DNA from: Natranaerobius thermophilus JW/NM-WN-LF | Lineage (GTDB): Bacteria; Bacillota; Natranaerobiia; Natranaerobiales; Natranaerobiaceae | NCBI RefSeq assembly: GCF_000020005.1 | Contig: NC_010718.1 | Span: 71,001-135,000 of the forward strand | Direction: 5' to 3' | Length of the DNA: 64,000 nucleotides | Shown: positions 47,252-56,341 of the stretch, piece after piece | Position numbering within the stretch: position 1 is the stretch's first letter | Layout: each line of letters begins with the position of its first letter | The notes under the pieces: generated by a model | The model's database searches: none | What the model saw: only the letters and a program-made list of their open reading frames with translations | What the model was told of the DNA's origin: nothing | Made by a program: the position numbers and the translations under genes

Positions 47252-48451
47252 TTGCATTACGTAATAGTAGGTAGTGGTGTTTCAGGAATTACGGCAGCTA
47301 AAAATCTGAGAAATTTAAAACCTGAGGCCAAAATTACTATTCTTGGAGATGAGCCACATTACTGTTATAATCGACCTAGATTAATAGAACTTTTGGGAAA
47401 AGAGGTTGACATCGAAAATATTTTCTTTTATCCTCCTGATTGGTATTGTCAACAGGGAATTGATATTTATCTCAATGTAACAGTGAAAGAAATTCATAGT
47501 AAAAAACAGCTAGTTATTACCGATTGTGGTCAGGAAATTTCTTATGATAAATTATTGCTTGCCAATGGAAGTACCCCGAATCTTCCACCTGTCCCAGGGG
47601 CAGAAAATCGTGGTGTGTTCACTATTAGAACCATTGATGAGGTTAGGCAAATACAAAGAAGAGCTCTTACAAGTAGTCAAAGTATCGTTATTGGTGGGGG
47701 CTTATTGGGATTAGAAACGGCTTTTAGTTTAACTAAATTAAAGCAAGAAGTTACTGTGATTGATAGGAATTCGTGGCTTCTTAAAAGGCAAATTGATCAA
47801 AAAGGTAGTGAACTTCTGCAAGAAATTTTAAAGTCATACGGGATTTCAGTAGTTTTAGAAGGGAATACTGAAAGTATTGAACCGCCAAAAAATTCTGTAG
47901 GAGATTCCAAAGATTTAAATGTTAATTTGAAAGATGGTAGAAAAATACCAGGACAGATAGTTATTTTTTCCGCAGGGGTACGCCCTAATATATCTCTAGC
48001 TGAAAAGGCTGGAATTTCAGTCAATAAAGGAATTGTAGTAGACGAACATTTAAAGACAAGTGATCCAAATATTTACGCATCAGGAGATGTAGCAGAATTC
48101 CAAGATAAAAGTTATGGAATTATTCCAGCTGCCTTAGAACAAGGCAAATTAGCAGCAGTAAACATGGCCAGTGAAGAGGGACAAAATTACGAAGGGACTA
48201 TTCCTTCGACTTCCTTAAAAATTGCAGGAATAGATCTGATCTCTCTCGGGGAAATTTATCCTCAAGAAGACGATCAGGTGGTGACCAAGATAGACTCCAG
48301 TAATAAAATTTTTAAAAAAGCTATCTTTAGAGAAAATTGTCTAAAGGGAGCCATTTTATTAGGAGATAAAACAGAACTTCCGCTAATTCACAAAAATTTG
48401 AGAGCACAACAACCATTTCGAGATCCAGAGTTAATTTTTGAAAACTATTAA
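47252..48451 (+). CDS. FAD-dependent NAD(P)H oxidoreductase (rubredoxin-reductase-like)
   Basis: This 399-residue pyridine nucleotide-disulfide oxidoreductase-fold flavoprotein has an FAD-binding VIVGSGVSGITAAKNL at the N terminus, CYNRPRLIELL, and LANGSTPNLPPVPG. The NAD(P)H loop is IGGGLLGLETAFSL and the second FAD motif IYASGDVAEF. It resembles NADH:rubredoxin oxidoreductases and the N-terminal domain of NirB. It lacks a redox disulfide. Its place after rubredoxin makes rubredoxin the probable partner. The start is TTG 47252 with GGGGGTG ahead. Confidence 0.88.
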   Translation: MHYVIVGSGVSGITAAKNLRNLKPEAKITILGDEPHYCYNRPRLIELLGKEVDIENIFFYPPDWYCQQGIDIYLNVTVKEIHSKKQLVITDCGQEISYDKLLLANGSTPNLPPVPGAENRGVFTIRTIDEVRQIQRRALTSSQSIVIGGGLLGLETAFSLTKLKQEVTVIDRNSWLLKRQIDQKGSELLQEILKSYGISVVLEGNTESIEPPKNSVGDSKDLNVNLKDGRKIPGQIVIFSAGVRPNISLAEKAGISVNKGIVVDEHLKTSDPNIYASGDVAEFQDKSYGIIPAALEQGKLAAVNMASEEGQNYEGTIPSTSLKIAGIDLISLGEIYPQEDDQVVTKIDSSNKIFKKAIFRENCLKGAILLGDKTELPLIHKNLRAQQPFRDPELIFENY

Positions 48452-48502
48452 AAACTATTATGCAAGTATGTTTTTTAACTAACTATATTTAGGGGTGCTA
48501 GT

Positions 48503-48539
48503 AGGGGTGTGCCAAAAATGATACTGGTAACACCCCTTT
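48503..48539 (+). terminator. Rho-independent terminator after the flavoprotein gene
   Basis: AGGGGTGT (48503-48510) pairs with ACACCCCT (48530-48537), with inner CCA/TGG pairs, ending in TTTAATTG. Confidence 0.82.
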
Positions 48540-48648
48540 AATTGTTATTTGTCTCTTTCTGCTTGTAATTGACGGTTTTTATATGTAAAATGGCTTTAGG
48601 TATCAATTAAAAGAGTTATATTTATTTCGGGAATTTGGAGTGAGCAAT

Positions 48649-49980
48649 ATGGTAAGAGCAACCAGATTTAATCCTGCCAGGACATTGGTTTTAGGATTTT
48701 TATCATTGATAATAATAGGAGCTGTACTTTTAAGCCTACCTATAGCTACAATAGAAGCCGGAAGATTGCCCTTACTAGATGCTTTATTTACAGCAACTTC
48801 GGCCGTTTGTGTTACTGGTCTGGTAGTTGTGGACACCGGAACCACCTTTACTGTTTTTGGCCAAACTGTCATTATGCTATTAATTCAAGCAGGTGGCCTT
48901 GGTTTTATGACTTCAGCTACCTTGATTTTTTTGGCCCTTGGTCGTAAGATAACTTTGAGAGAACGTATAGTTATTCAGGAATCATTGAATCAATTTGACT
49001 TGCAGGGAGTTGTTCGCTTGGTCAGGTCAATATTAATATTGGCTTTTTCTATTCAAGGTATAGCAACAATGATTTTGGGAATCAGGTTTTCACAAGAACT
49101 GGGATGGGCTAAAGGCTTCTTTTTCGGTTTGTTTCATTCCATCAGTGCATTTTGTAATGCTGGATTTGACTTAATAGGTGATTTTCGCAGCTTGATGCCG
49201 TATGTAAATGATCCTTTAATTTCACTCTTGCTCCCTTTATTATTTATAATAGGTGGTTTGGGTTTTACAGTTTTAGTCGATTTATACTTCACTCGTTACA
49301 TAACCAGGCTGGGTTTTCATACCAAAGTGGCATTGATCATAACTGGGTCTTTTTTATTGATTGGCTTCTTAACTGTGACCCTTTTGGAATGGAATAACCC
49401 TAAAACTCTGGGTTCAGTAACAGGTGGGGCGAAAATTTGGAGTGCGTTTTTCACTGCGGCAACACCAAGGACGGCAGGCTTTAATGTGTTACCTACTGAT
49501 GAGCTAAACCAGGCCACCACTTTATTTATAATGGTTCTCATGTTTATCGGTGCTTCGCCAGCTTCAACAGGTGGTGGTATCAAAACTACTACCTTTGGAA
49601 CTTTACTTTTGGCAGTCATATCGGTAGTTAAGGGAAAAAATCAGGTGTCTTTTTTGAGAAAGCGAATTCCATATAATCTGATTAGTAAAGCTTTGGCTAT
49701 TATATTCATATCCCTAGGGATAGTAGTTTTAGTGGCCATGGTGCTTTTAGTGACAGAAGATGCTAATTTTGAAGAAGCCTTGTTTGAAGCAATTTCAGCC
49801 TTTGGAACTGTAGGATTATCAAAAGGCATTACCCCGGATTTAAGCGCAGTAGGAAGAATAGTGGTTATAGTAACCATGTTTGTTGGGCGAGTAGGTCCAT
49901 TAACACTGGCTTTTGCCTTGGCGAAAGAATCGGACGATACTGGTATTAAATATCCAGAAGAACGTCTGTTAATCGGTTAA
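48649..49980 (+). CDS. ktrB: KtrB/TrkH-type K+ uptake membrane subunit
   Basis: This K+ translocating subunit has 443 residues and four M1-P-M2 repeats. The filter glycines are in SAVCVTGLVV, ISAFCNAGFDL, TPRTAGFNVL and ISAFGTVGLSKG. The size matches KtrB (445 in B. subtilis) more than TrkH (483). KtrAB-type systems are usually Na+-stimulated, which suits a salt-adapted cell. ATG 48649 stands eight bases after TTTGGAG. GTG 48640 overlaps that site. The RCK partner follows 17 bp downstream. Confidence 0.92.
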   Translation: MVRATRFNPARTLVLGFLSLIIIGAVLLSLPIATIEAGRLPLLDALFTATSAVCVTGLVVVDTGTTFTVFGQTVIMLLIQAGGLGFMTSATLIFLALGRKITLRERIVIQESLNQFDLQGVVRLVRSILILAFSIQGIATMILGIRFSQELGWAKGFFFGLFHSISAFCNAGFDLIGDFRSLMPYVNDPLISLLLPLLFIIGGLGFTVLVDLYFTRYITRLGFHTKVALIITGSFLLIGFLTVTLLEWNNPKTLGSVTGGAKIWSAFFTAATPRTAGFNVLPTDELNQATTLFIMVLMFIGASPASTGGGIKTTTFGTLLLAVISVVKGKNQVSFLRKRIPYNLISKALAIIFISLGIVVLVAMVLLVTEDANFEEALFEAISAFGTVGLSKGITPDLSAVGRIVVIVTMFVGRVGPLTLAFALAKESDDTGIKYPEERLLIG

Positions 49981-49997
49981 TACAGGAGGTTGATGAT

Positions 49998-50660
49998 ATG
50001 GCAAAGAAAAAGCAATTTGCTATTCTAGGATTGGGAAGGTTCGGATCTAGTGTAGCTTATACTCTTACTAATATGGGATACGATGTTCTAGCTGTAGACT
50101 CAAATGAGGAAAGAGTAGAAGAAGTTTCTAAAGAAGTTACTCACGCAGTTCAAGCCAATGTAACCTCAGAGAAGAACTTGCAGGCCTTAGGTATTAGGAA
50201 CTTTGATGTAGTAATAGTTGCCATTGGTGAAGATATCCAGGCCAGCATTATGGCTACAATTTTGGTGAAAGACATGGGTGTGGAACATGTGGTGGTCAAA
50301 TCTCAGGATAAAATGCACGGAGAAGTCTTAAAGAGAATCGGAGCGGATAGAGTAATTTTCCCCGAATGGGATATGGGTTGCCGTGTCGCCCATAACTTGG
50401 CGACTACAAATATATTAGACTATATCGAACTATCACCTGAGTATTCCCTAGCAGAAGTTTCTGTACCCACAAAAATGGTGGGTAAAACTCCACAAGAACT
50501 AGACTTAAGAGCTAAATATGGTGTAACGGTCTTAGCTATTAAGAGGGGTAACGATATTAATATTTCTCCCAAAGCAAATGCGCAGTTTCATAAAAGTGAT
50601 GTCTTAATCGTAGTAGGGAAACAGGGTGACATTAATCGCTTGGAAGAGTTAAATAGTTAA
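49998..50660 (+). CDS. ktrA: KtrA/TrkA-type RCK regulatory subunit
   Basis: The 220-residue cytoplasmic gating subunit has one RCK_N domain with the NAD/ATP loop FAILGLGRFGSSVAYTL (about 7-23) and Asp34 at the ribose position (LAVDSNEERV). An RCK_C domain follows, about 135-218. Length and single-RCK build match KtrA. ATG 49998 follows CAGGAGGTTGAT. It is in the same transcript as ktrB. Confidence 0.94.
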   Translation: MAKKKQFAILGLGRFGSSVAYTLTNMGYDVLAVDSNEERVEEVSKEVTHAVQANVTSEKNLQALGIRNFDVVIVAIGEDIQASIMATILVKDMGVEHVVVKSQDKMHGEVLKRIGADRVIFPEWDMGCRVAHNLATTNILDYIELSPEYSLAEVSVPTKMVGKTPQELDLRAKYGVTVLAIKRGNDINISPKANAQFHKSDVLIVVGKQGDINRLEELNS

Positions 50661-50680
50661 GTGAGCTCACTTAACTATTT
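50651..50680. terminator. perfect 30-bp palindrome over the ktrA stop codon
   Basis: AAATAGTTAAGTGAG (50651-50665) is followed at once by its complement CTCACTTAACTATTT (50666-50680). It includes the stop TAA 50658-50660. It probably acts as a terminator of the ktrBA unit, although the T run is poor. Confidence 0.65.
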
Positions 50681-50774
50681 ATTTACAAATCAATTCTGGT
50701 TTTCCATTGTTTACTTTCAATAATTGGAGTACAATACAAATAGAGAGGAAATTTCCTCAAAAAGGGTGGTTTAT

Positions 50775-51275
50775 ATGGAATATAATGAATTATACCAGGC
50801 AACTCTTGCCATGTTAAAAGAAAGAGGAGTTGATCTGGACGAAATTGCTGAACTGGTATTGGATTTGCAAAAACCATACTTACCAAAGCTGACTCTGGAA
50901 GATGCTAGGGATAGTGTTGATGCAGTACTAGAGAAAAGAGAAGTACAGAATGCTATTTTAACAGGGATTTATTTGGATATTGCTTCGGAGAAGGGAGATG
51001 TGGATGAACCTTTACAGTCACTTCTACTTACTGATGATCCATTATACGGGGTTGATGAAATCCTAGCCCTCAGTATAGTCAATATTTATGGCTCTATTGG
51101 TTTAACTAACTTCGGTTATCTTGATAAAGAGAAACCAGGAGTGATTGATAAGATTAATAAAGAAAAAGGAGGAAAGGTCAATACTTTTTTAGATGACCTA
51201 ATTTGTGCTATAGCAGCTTCATCAGCTTCTAGGATAGCACATAGAGCCAGAGATGGAGAGTTTGACAGGGATTAA
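50775..51275 (+). CDS. YutG/phosphatidylglycerophosphatase A-family protein
   Basis: A 166-residue soluble protein with no membrane helix. It matches the Firmicute YutG branch of the PgpA family: IAELVLDLQKPYLPKLTLED, KREVQNAILTGIYLD, LYGVDEILALSIVNIYGSIG, and the C-terminal FLDDLICAIAASSASRIAHR. E. coli PgpA dephosphorylates phosphatidylglycerol phosphate. Whether the short soluble YutG type has that activity is not clear. ATG 50775 follows AAAGGGTGG. An in-frame upstream ATG at 50724 was not used. Confidence 0.85.
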   Translation: MEYNELYQATLAMLKERGVDLDEIAELVLDLQKPYLPKLTLEDARDSVDAVLEKREVQNAILTGIYLDIASEKGDVDEPLQSLLLTDDPLYGVDEILALSIVNIYGSIGLTNFGYLDKEKPGVIDKINKEKGGKVNTFLDDLICAIAASSASRIAHRARDGEFDRD

Positions 51276-51362
51276 AATAATGACAATGACCTTTCTGGTT
51301 TTGTAATTTGTACAGAAACTCCGGACTAAGAATATCCGAAATATCCGAAAGGATGGATTGAA

Positions 51363-52745
51363 ATGGAGTTAATTAATATTGATGAAACTTTAGAAATGAC
51401 AAGACAAGAACTGCGTACGAAACATAATAACTATTTAAATCCGGGATTTATGAAGATGCTAAGCTTACTAGGTTTTGATAAAAAATTTGTCAGGGCTGAA
51501 GGTACTAAAGTATGGGATGATAATGGTATAGAATATTTAGACTTTTTGGGCGGATATGGTTCTTTAAATTTGGGACATAATCCTGAAGAAGTGTTTAATG
51601 CTCTAGACAAAATAAAAGGTTCACCGAACATTTTACAGGCTGCTCCCGGGACATTTAATGCAGCTTTAGCAGAAAACCTGGCTGCTATAACACCAGGTAA
51701 TTTACAGCATTCCTTTTTTTGCAACAGTGGAGCTGAGGCAGTTGAAGGAGCGGTGAAACTTGCACGAAGAGCAACTGGCAAATCAAAGGTTATTTCAGCC
51801 AAGGGATCATTTCATGGAAAGACCATGGGTTCTTTATCTGTATCCGGTAGAGATAAATTTAAAGCAGGGTATTTCCCTTTAGTCCCTGAATGTACTCAAA
51901 TACCCTATGGTGATGATGAAGCCCTACGAGAAGAAATCGATGAAAATACAGCGGCCGTTATTTTAGAACCTGTTATGGGTGAAGGAGGTGTAATAGTTCC
52001 TCCTGAGGGTTATTTATCAACTGTTAGTGAAATTTGTAGTCAAAACAATATTGTTTTCATTTTAGATGAAATTCAAACAGGTTTGGGTAGAACTGGTAAA
52101 ATGCTGGCATGCGAATGGGAGCAAATAACTCCCGACATAATTTGTTTTGCAAAATCCTTGGGCGGTGGCGTGTTTCCCATTGGTGCCTTTATTACTACTC
52201 CTGAACTGTGGAATAAGGCCTATGGTAGAATGGAAGAAGCCCTGATGCATACATCAACATTTGGCGGTAATGCCTTAGCTACTGGCGCTTCAATAGCGAC
52301 AATCAACTCTATTTTGGATAACAACTTGCCCGAACGTGCAAATGAACATGGTGAATACTTTATAAACTCTTTGAAACAGCTAGATGATAAACACGACATG
52401 ATTAAAGAGGTGCGAGGACAAGGTTTATTAATCGGAATTGAGTTTAACTCTCCGGAAAAAAGTGTCTTAAACAAACTGTCTAAGGGAATGCTTGAAAAAG
52501 TAAGTCAGGAATACACTGGTGCTTTTGTGGCCGAAAAGCTGCAGAATGAATATCAAGTTTTAACTGCATTCACCTTGAATAATCCTAATGTTATTAGATT
52601 AGAGCCACCATTAATAGTTGACAAGGAACAAATTGACTATGTTGTGGATTCTCTAGATAAACTGCTAGACCACCATGGTGACTTTTTTAAGCTCGCCTTT
52701 TCAAGCGGTAAAAAGGCAGTATCATCCTTTTTTAAGCGTGATTAG
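51363..52745 (+). CDS. class III PLP aminotransferase (putrescine/ornithine type)
   Basis: The 460-residue PLP enzyme has FFCNSGAEAVEGAVKLARRAT (PLP phosphate site), Asp235 in ILDEIQTGLGRTGK, and the Schiff-base Lys264 in CFAKSLGGG. N- and C-terminal extensions of the kind seen here are typical of the PatA/YgjG putrescine aminotransferase branch. Ornithine aminotransferase or acetylornithine aminotransferase are alternatives. No polyamine or arginine genes are next to it, so the substrate is inferred from similarity only. ATG 51363 has a weak site (GAAAGGATGG). Confidence 0.88.
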   Translation: MELINIDETLEMTRQELRTKHNNYLNPGFMKMLSLLGFDKKFVRAEGTKVWDDNGIEYLDFLGGYGSLNLGHNPEEVFNALDKIKGSPNILQAAPGTFNAALAENLAAITPGNLQHSFFCNSGAEAVEGAVKLARRATGKSKVISAKGSFHGKTMGSLSVSGRDKFKAGYFPLVPECTQIPYGDDEALREEIDENTAAVILEPVMGEGGVIVPPEGYLSTVSEICSQNNIVFILDEIQTGLGRTGKMLACEWEQITPDIICFAKSLGGGVFPIGAFITTPELWNKAYGRMEEALMHTSTFGGNALATGASIATINSILDNNLPERANEHGEYFINSLKQLDDKHDMIKEVRGQGLLIGIEFNSPEKSVLNKLSKGMLEKVSQEYTGAFVAEKLQNEYQVLTAFTLNNPNVIRLEPPLIVDKEQIDYVVDSLDKLLDHHGDFFKLAFSSGKKAVSSFFKRD

Positions 52746-52892
52746 ACGTAATCATAAAAATCTGTCGAGTTTGACGGAATTAAATCTAATTGTTAAAATT
52801 GAAAAATGATAACAGTATCAAGTTTACTACTGGACAATTTGTCAAAAAAATTCTGAAAAATACCTGTAATTCTGAACTGAGGGGGTGTTTTA

Positions 52893-52952
52893 TTGGGTAA
52901 GCGATGCATTAAAAGAGCAGGTTGGCTATTAATCTATTGCAGATTAAAGTGA
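52893..52952 (+). CDS. possible 19-residue leader peptide
   Basis: TTG 52893 opens a 19-codon frame (basic N terminus, then GWLLIYC) ending at TGA 52950. It has a strong site, GAGGGGGTG (52878-52886), seven bases before the start. It lies in the 235-bp gap before the antiporter-type gene. It may be an uORF or chance. Confidence 0.25.
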   Translation: MGKRCIKRAGWLLIYCRLK

Positions 52953-52980
52953 ACATAATCACAATTAGGAGGTTTTAGTA

Positions 52981-54483
52981 GTGTCTTTTACAGATTTAGT
53001 ATATAGTTTACCGATGTTGATTGTTTTATTCCCCTTAATTATGACTGGGGTTATTTTCTTAGTTGAACAAAAGTCGATATTTGGTAGGAATTTATTATCG
53101 GTGGTTACATCTGCCATAACTTTTTTAATGGTGGCGGCCATGTATCCTGTTGTTATAAAAGGTGAGGTTATTTATTATCAATTAGCAAACTTAATACCTC
53201 CCTTTGGAATTTCATTTATGGTTGATACTTTAGGATTCGGTTTGAGTTTGTTGGCTTCTTTTATTTGGATGTTAGTTACTATTTATTCCCTTGAATATAT
53301 GAAAAAAGAGAATTATACAGGTAGGTACTATCCCGCATTGTCTTTGACCTTAAGCGGTTCTATGGGTCTATTTTTAGCGGGAGATTTATTTACAATGTTC
53401 ATATTTTTTGAAATTATGTCTCTGGTCTCCTACTTATTAATAATCCATAATGAAACTAAGGAGGCTCTTAGAGCTGGATATAAATATTTGATTGTAACAA
53501 TTATAGGTGGATTATTTCTGTTTTTCGGAATCATCATTACTTTTGAGTTAAGTCAGACAATTACTTTAAGTGAAATGGGAATAATTTCAACGCCTACTTC
53601 CCTAGCTTTTGCAGGTTTTCTTTCATTTGTGATCGGTTTTGGCATGAAAGCGGGAATGGTTCCGTTGCATATTTGGTTACCTGAAGCTCATCCGGTGGCT
53701 CCCTCTCCTGCAAGTGCTTTGCTATCTGGTATTATGATCAAAACAGGGGCCTATGGATTAATAAGAATCATGTTTCACGTCTTTGATTACCAAATGATAC
53801 TAGAGGCGAACTGGCACTTGATTTTAGCAGTAGTTGCAGTCATCACTATTTTCTTAGGTTCCGCTGTGGCTATTACCCAGGAGGATTTAAAACGTAGGTT
53901 AGCGTACTCGAGTATTGGGCAAATGGGTTATATTTTACTAGGTTTGGCCATATTAACTGAAACTGCGATGACAGGTGATATTTTCCATATATTTAGTCAT
54001 GCTTTTATGAAAAGCACCCTCTTTTTAGCCGCTGGCGCCATGATTATGAAAACGGGTAAAAAGAAAATAGCAGATCTAAAAGGTGTAGGTCGTGCCATGC
54101 CTTTAACCATGTTGTCTTTTACAATAGCAGCTTTAGCTATGATTGGTATACCTCCTCTTAATGGATTTATTAGCAAATGGTCATTGAGCTTAGGAGCTTT
54201 AGAAGCGGGACAACCATATTATGTCGTGATTTTATTAATAAGTAGTTTGATGAACAGTGTCTATTACTTACCTATAATTAACACTGCTTATTTTGGAAAA
54301 AGTGAAGAAACTGATGATGACGTAGAATCAAAAGGAGTGATTTCAGAAGCTCCTATGAAAATGGTAATGCCCGTTGCGATTTTGGGCTTTAGTTGTTTGA
54401 TTTTAAGCTTATTCCCGACTAATATTCCTTATGAATTGGCACAATTGGCTGCAAAAGCCCTGATTAATGGTAATCCTTTCTAG
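52981..54483 (+). CDS. orphan proton-pumping antiporter subunit (Mrp-D/NuoN/HyfB type)
   Basis: A 500-residue membrane protein with about 14 helices of the complex I/Mrp antiporter family. The helix-5 Glu is in FIFFEIMSLVSYLL. The lysine-bearing GFGMKAGMVPLHIWLPEAHP and HIFSHAFMKSTLFLAAGA are present, with FISKWSL near the end. Such subunits normally work in complexes of six or more genes. Here neighbours are unrelated, so it may join a complex encoded elsewhere or act alone. GTG 52981 follows TTAGGAGGTTTTAGTA. Confidence 0.85.
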   Translation: MSFTDLVYSLPMLIVLFPLIMTGVIFLVEQKSIFGRNLLSVVTSAITFLMVAAMYPVVIKGEVIYYQLANLIPPFGISFMVDTLGFGLSLLASFIWMLVTIYSLEYMKKENYTGRYYPALSLTLSGSMGLFLAGDLFTMFIFFEIMSLVSYLLIIHNETKEALRAGYKYLIVTIIGGLFLFFGIIITFELSQTITLSEMGIISTPTSLAFAGFLSFVIGFGMKAGMVPLHIWLPEAHPVAPSPASALLSGIMIKTGAYGLIRIMFHVFDYQMILEANWHLILAVVAVITIFLGSAVAITQEDLKRRLAYSSIGQMGYILLGLAILTETAMTGDIFHIFSHAFMKSTLFLAAGAMIMKTGKKKIADLKGVGRAMPLTMLSFTIAALAMIGIPPLNGFISKWSLSLGALEAGQPYYVVILLISSLMNSVYYLPIINTAYFGKSEETDDDVESKGVISEAPMKMVMPVAILGFSCLILSLFPTNIPYELAQLAAKALINGNPF

Positions 54484-54681
54484 TTTAAGCTATGTAAAAT
54501 CGAATGGTATAACCGAATGTTGGTAACTTTAAAATATTAATTTAATATCAACAACAAAATATAACAACCCTTAGTTAAAAAACTGACATTGTGTTCAGCT
54601 TGCTATACCTAAATTTGCCATATATACAAAGGATAGTGTAAAATTTAAAAGAATACATTTTTAGACAGGAGGGAGTAACGG

Positions 54682-55188
54682 ATGCTGCATGAATTTAAAG
54701 GGAAATATCCTGATATATCTGAAGATGTTTTTGTAGCAGATGGCACCCAAATTATTGGTGATGTAACTATTGCTGAAGGCGCTAGTGTTTGGTTTAATTC
54801 AGTCATCAGAGCGGATTTGGATATTGTCGAAATTGGCAGAAAAACTAATATCCAAGACGGGTCTATTTGTCATGTAGACACAAATGAACCTTTAAAAGTT
54901 GGAGATTATGTTACAGTTGGTCATGGAGCTATTCTACACGGATGTACAATTGCTAACAATACTTTGATAGGGATGGGTGCTACTGTTCTTAACGGTGCGA
55001 CTGTTGGCGAAAATTGTATAATAGGTGCTGGAACGCTAATTCCCGAAGGTAAAGAAATACCTCCAAATAGTTTGGTGGTTGGAGTGCCTGGTAAAGTCGT
55101 TAGAGAACTTTCCCAGGAAGAGGCCAATAATTTAAAAAATCACGCTGAAGAATATCATAAAAAGGCTATGAAATATCTTGAACAATAA
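54682..55188 (+). CDS. gamma-class carbonic anhydrase-like hexapeptide protein
   Basis: This 168-residue left-handed beta-helix protein of the CamH/YrdA type has hexapeptide repeats from about 20 to 135. The three zinc-ligand histidines of the family are present: His64 (ICHVDTN), His81 and His86 (VGHGAILHGC). It may interconvert CO2 and bicarbonate, though many members show little activity. A metal-bound trimer is expected. ATG 54682 follows ACAGGAGGGAGTAACGG. Confidence 0.9.
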   Translation: MLHEFKGKYPDISEDVFVADGTQIIGDVTIAEGASVWFNSVIRADLDIVEIGRKTNIQDGSICHVDTNEPLKVGDYVTVGHGAILHGCTIANNTLIGMGATVLNGATVGENCIIGAGTLIPEGKEIPPNSLVVGVPGKVVRELSQEEANNLKNHAEEYHKKAMKYLEQ

Positions 55189-55231
55189 GAAATACTAATT
55201 TAGATGAAGAATAAATTACTTGGACTATATC

Positions 55232-55265
55232 AGCTGCTGACACCTCGAAGGTTCAGCAGCTTTTT
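55232..55265 (+). terminator. Rho-independent terminator after the carbonic anhydrase gene
   Basis: AGCTGCTGA (55232-55240) pairs with TCAGCAGCT (55253-55261), followed by TTTT. Confidence 0.88.
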
Positions 55266-55357
55266 AAGTTGCAAAAAAAATGAAATTAATTTAAAATCGA
55301 AGGGAATAGAAGTGTATATACTAGTTTAGATTTAGATCGGAAAGGAGAGTGGGAGGT

Positions 55358-56341
55358 ATGACTACCAAAATAGGGATCCCACGGGCACTAGCTTATTTTA
55401 CTTTTTTCCCTCTCTGGATTACTTTTTTTGAACAATTGAATATGGATGTTATGGTGTCTAGTGAGAGCAATAAGCAGGTTTTGGACCAAGGGGTAAAGGA
55501 AACTGTTAATGATGCTTGCATTCCTATAAAAATATATCATGGTCATGTTAAAGATTTGACAGGTAAAGTTGACTACTTATTTGTTCCTCGATTAGTGAGT
55601 TTAGATGGTGAAGAGACTGTGTGTCCTAAATTTTTAGGCTTACCTGATATGGTGAGATATTCAATTGAGGGGCTTCCTCCTCTCATTGATGAACGACTTG
55701 ATTTAAGAAAGGGAAGATTTGAATTATGGAAGTTTTTTTATCGCATTGGACGTACATTCAATAAAGGTTTTTTGGAAATATTTAAAGCTTATCAGGTAGC
55801 TTGTAGAGAGTATCAAAAATATAGAAACTTACTGACTCAAGGCTTTACACCCCAAAATGCCTGGGAGGCATTAAGAGGGGAAAAGAATTTAGACTCTAAT
55901 AATAACAAAACTCAATCAGAAGACATATCAATTGCATTGCTTGGATATCCTTATACAATATATGACTCTTATATTAGTGTTGGTTTGTTTGAGCGATTAA
56001 AGAATATGGGGGTTAATGTCTTAACAAAGGATAATGTACCGCCTCAAGAGCTGCTCAAACAAAGAAAGAATTTTTCGAAAGAGATGTTCTGGTATTATAG
56101 TAATCAGGTTGCACGAGCGGCTTTGTATTATTTAGACAAACCAAGAGTGAATGGTGTGATCCATGTGACGGCTTTTGGCTGTGGTCCCGATGCTATGGTC
56201 GATAAATTAGTAGAATTAGAATGCAAACAAAATGGAGTTCCTTTCTTGACACTATCTTTAGATGAACACACCGGAGAAGCTGGTGTAGGTACTAGAGTAG
56301 AAGCCTTTGTGGATATGTTGAAGAGAAAGAGGGGATTATAA
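55358..56341 (+). CDS. acyl-CoA dehydratase activase-related protein, DUF2229-type, part 1
   Basis: The 327-residue protein begins IGIPRALAYFTFFPLWITFF, a signature of the DUF2229 domain found in very large 2-hydroxyacyl-CoA dehydratase activator proteins. Further marks are ETVNDACIPIKIYHGH and FGCGPDAM...SLDEHTGEAGVGTRVEAFVD near the C terminus. Cysteines in these segments could bind an Fe-S cluster. The role is unknown. ATG 55358 has GGAGAGTGGGAGG before it. Its stop codon overlaps the next gene start by one base. Confidence 0.8.
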   Translation: MTTKIGIPRALAYFTFFPLWITFFEQLNMDVMVSSESNKQVLDQGVKETVNDACIPIKIYHGHVKDLTGKVDYLFVPRLVSLDGEETVCPKFLGLPDMVRYSIEGLPPLIDERLDLRKGRFELWKFFYRIGRTFNKGFLEIFKAYQVACREYQKYRNLLTQGFTPQNAWEALRGEKNLDSNNNKTQSEDISIALLGYPYTIYDSYISVGLFERLKNMGVNVLTKDNVPPQELLKQRKNFSKEMFWYYSNQVARAALYYLDKPRVNGVIHVTAFGCGPDAMVDKLVELECKQNGVPFLTLSLDEHTGEAGVGTRVEAFVDMLKRKRGL

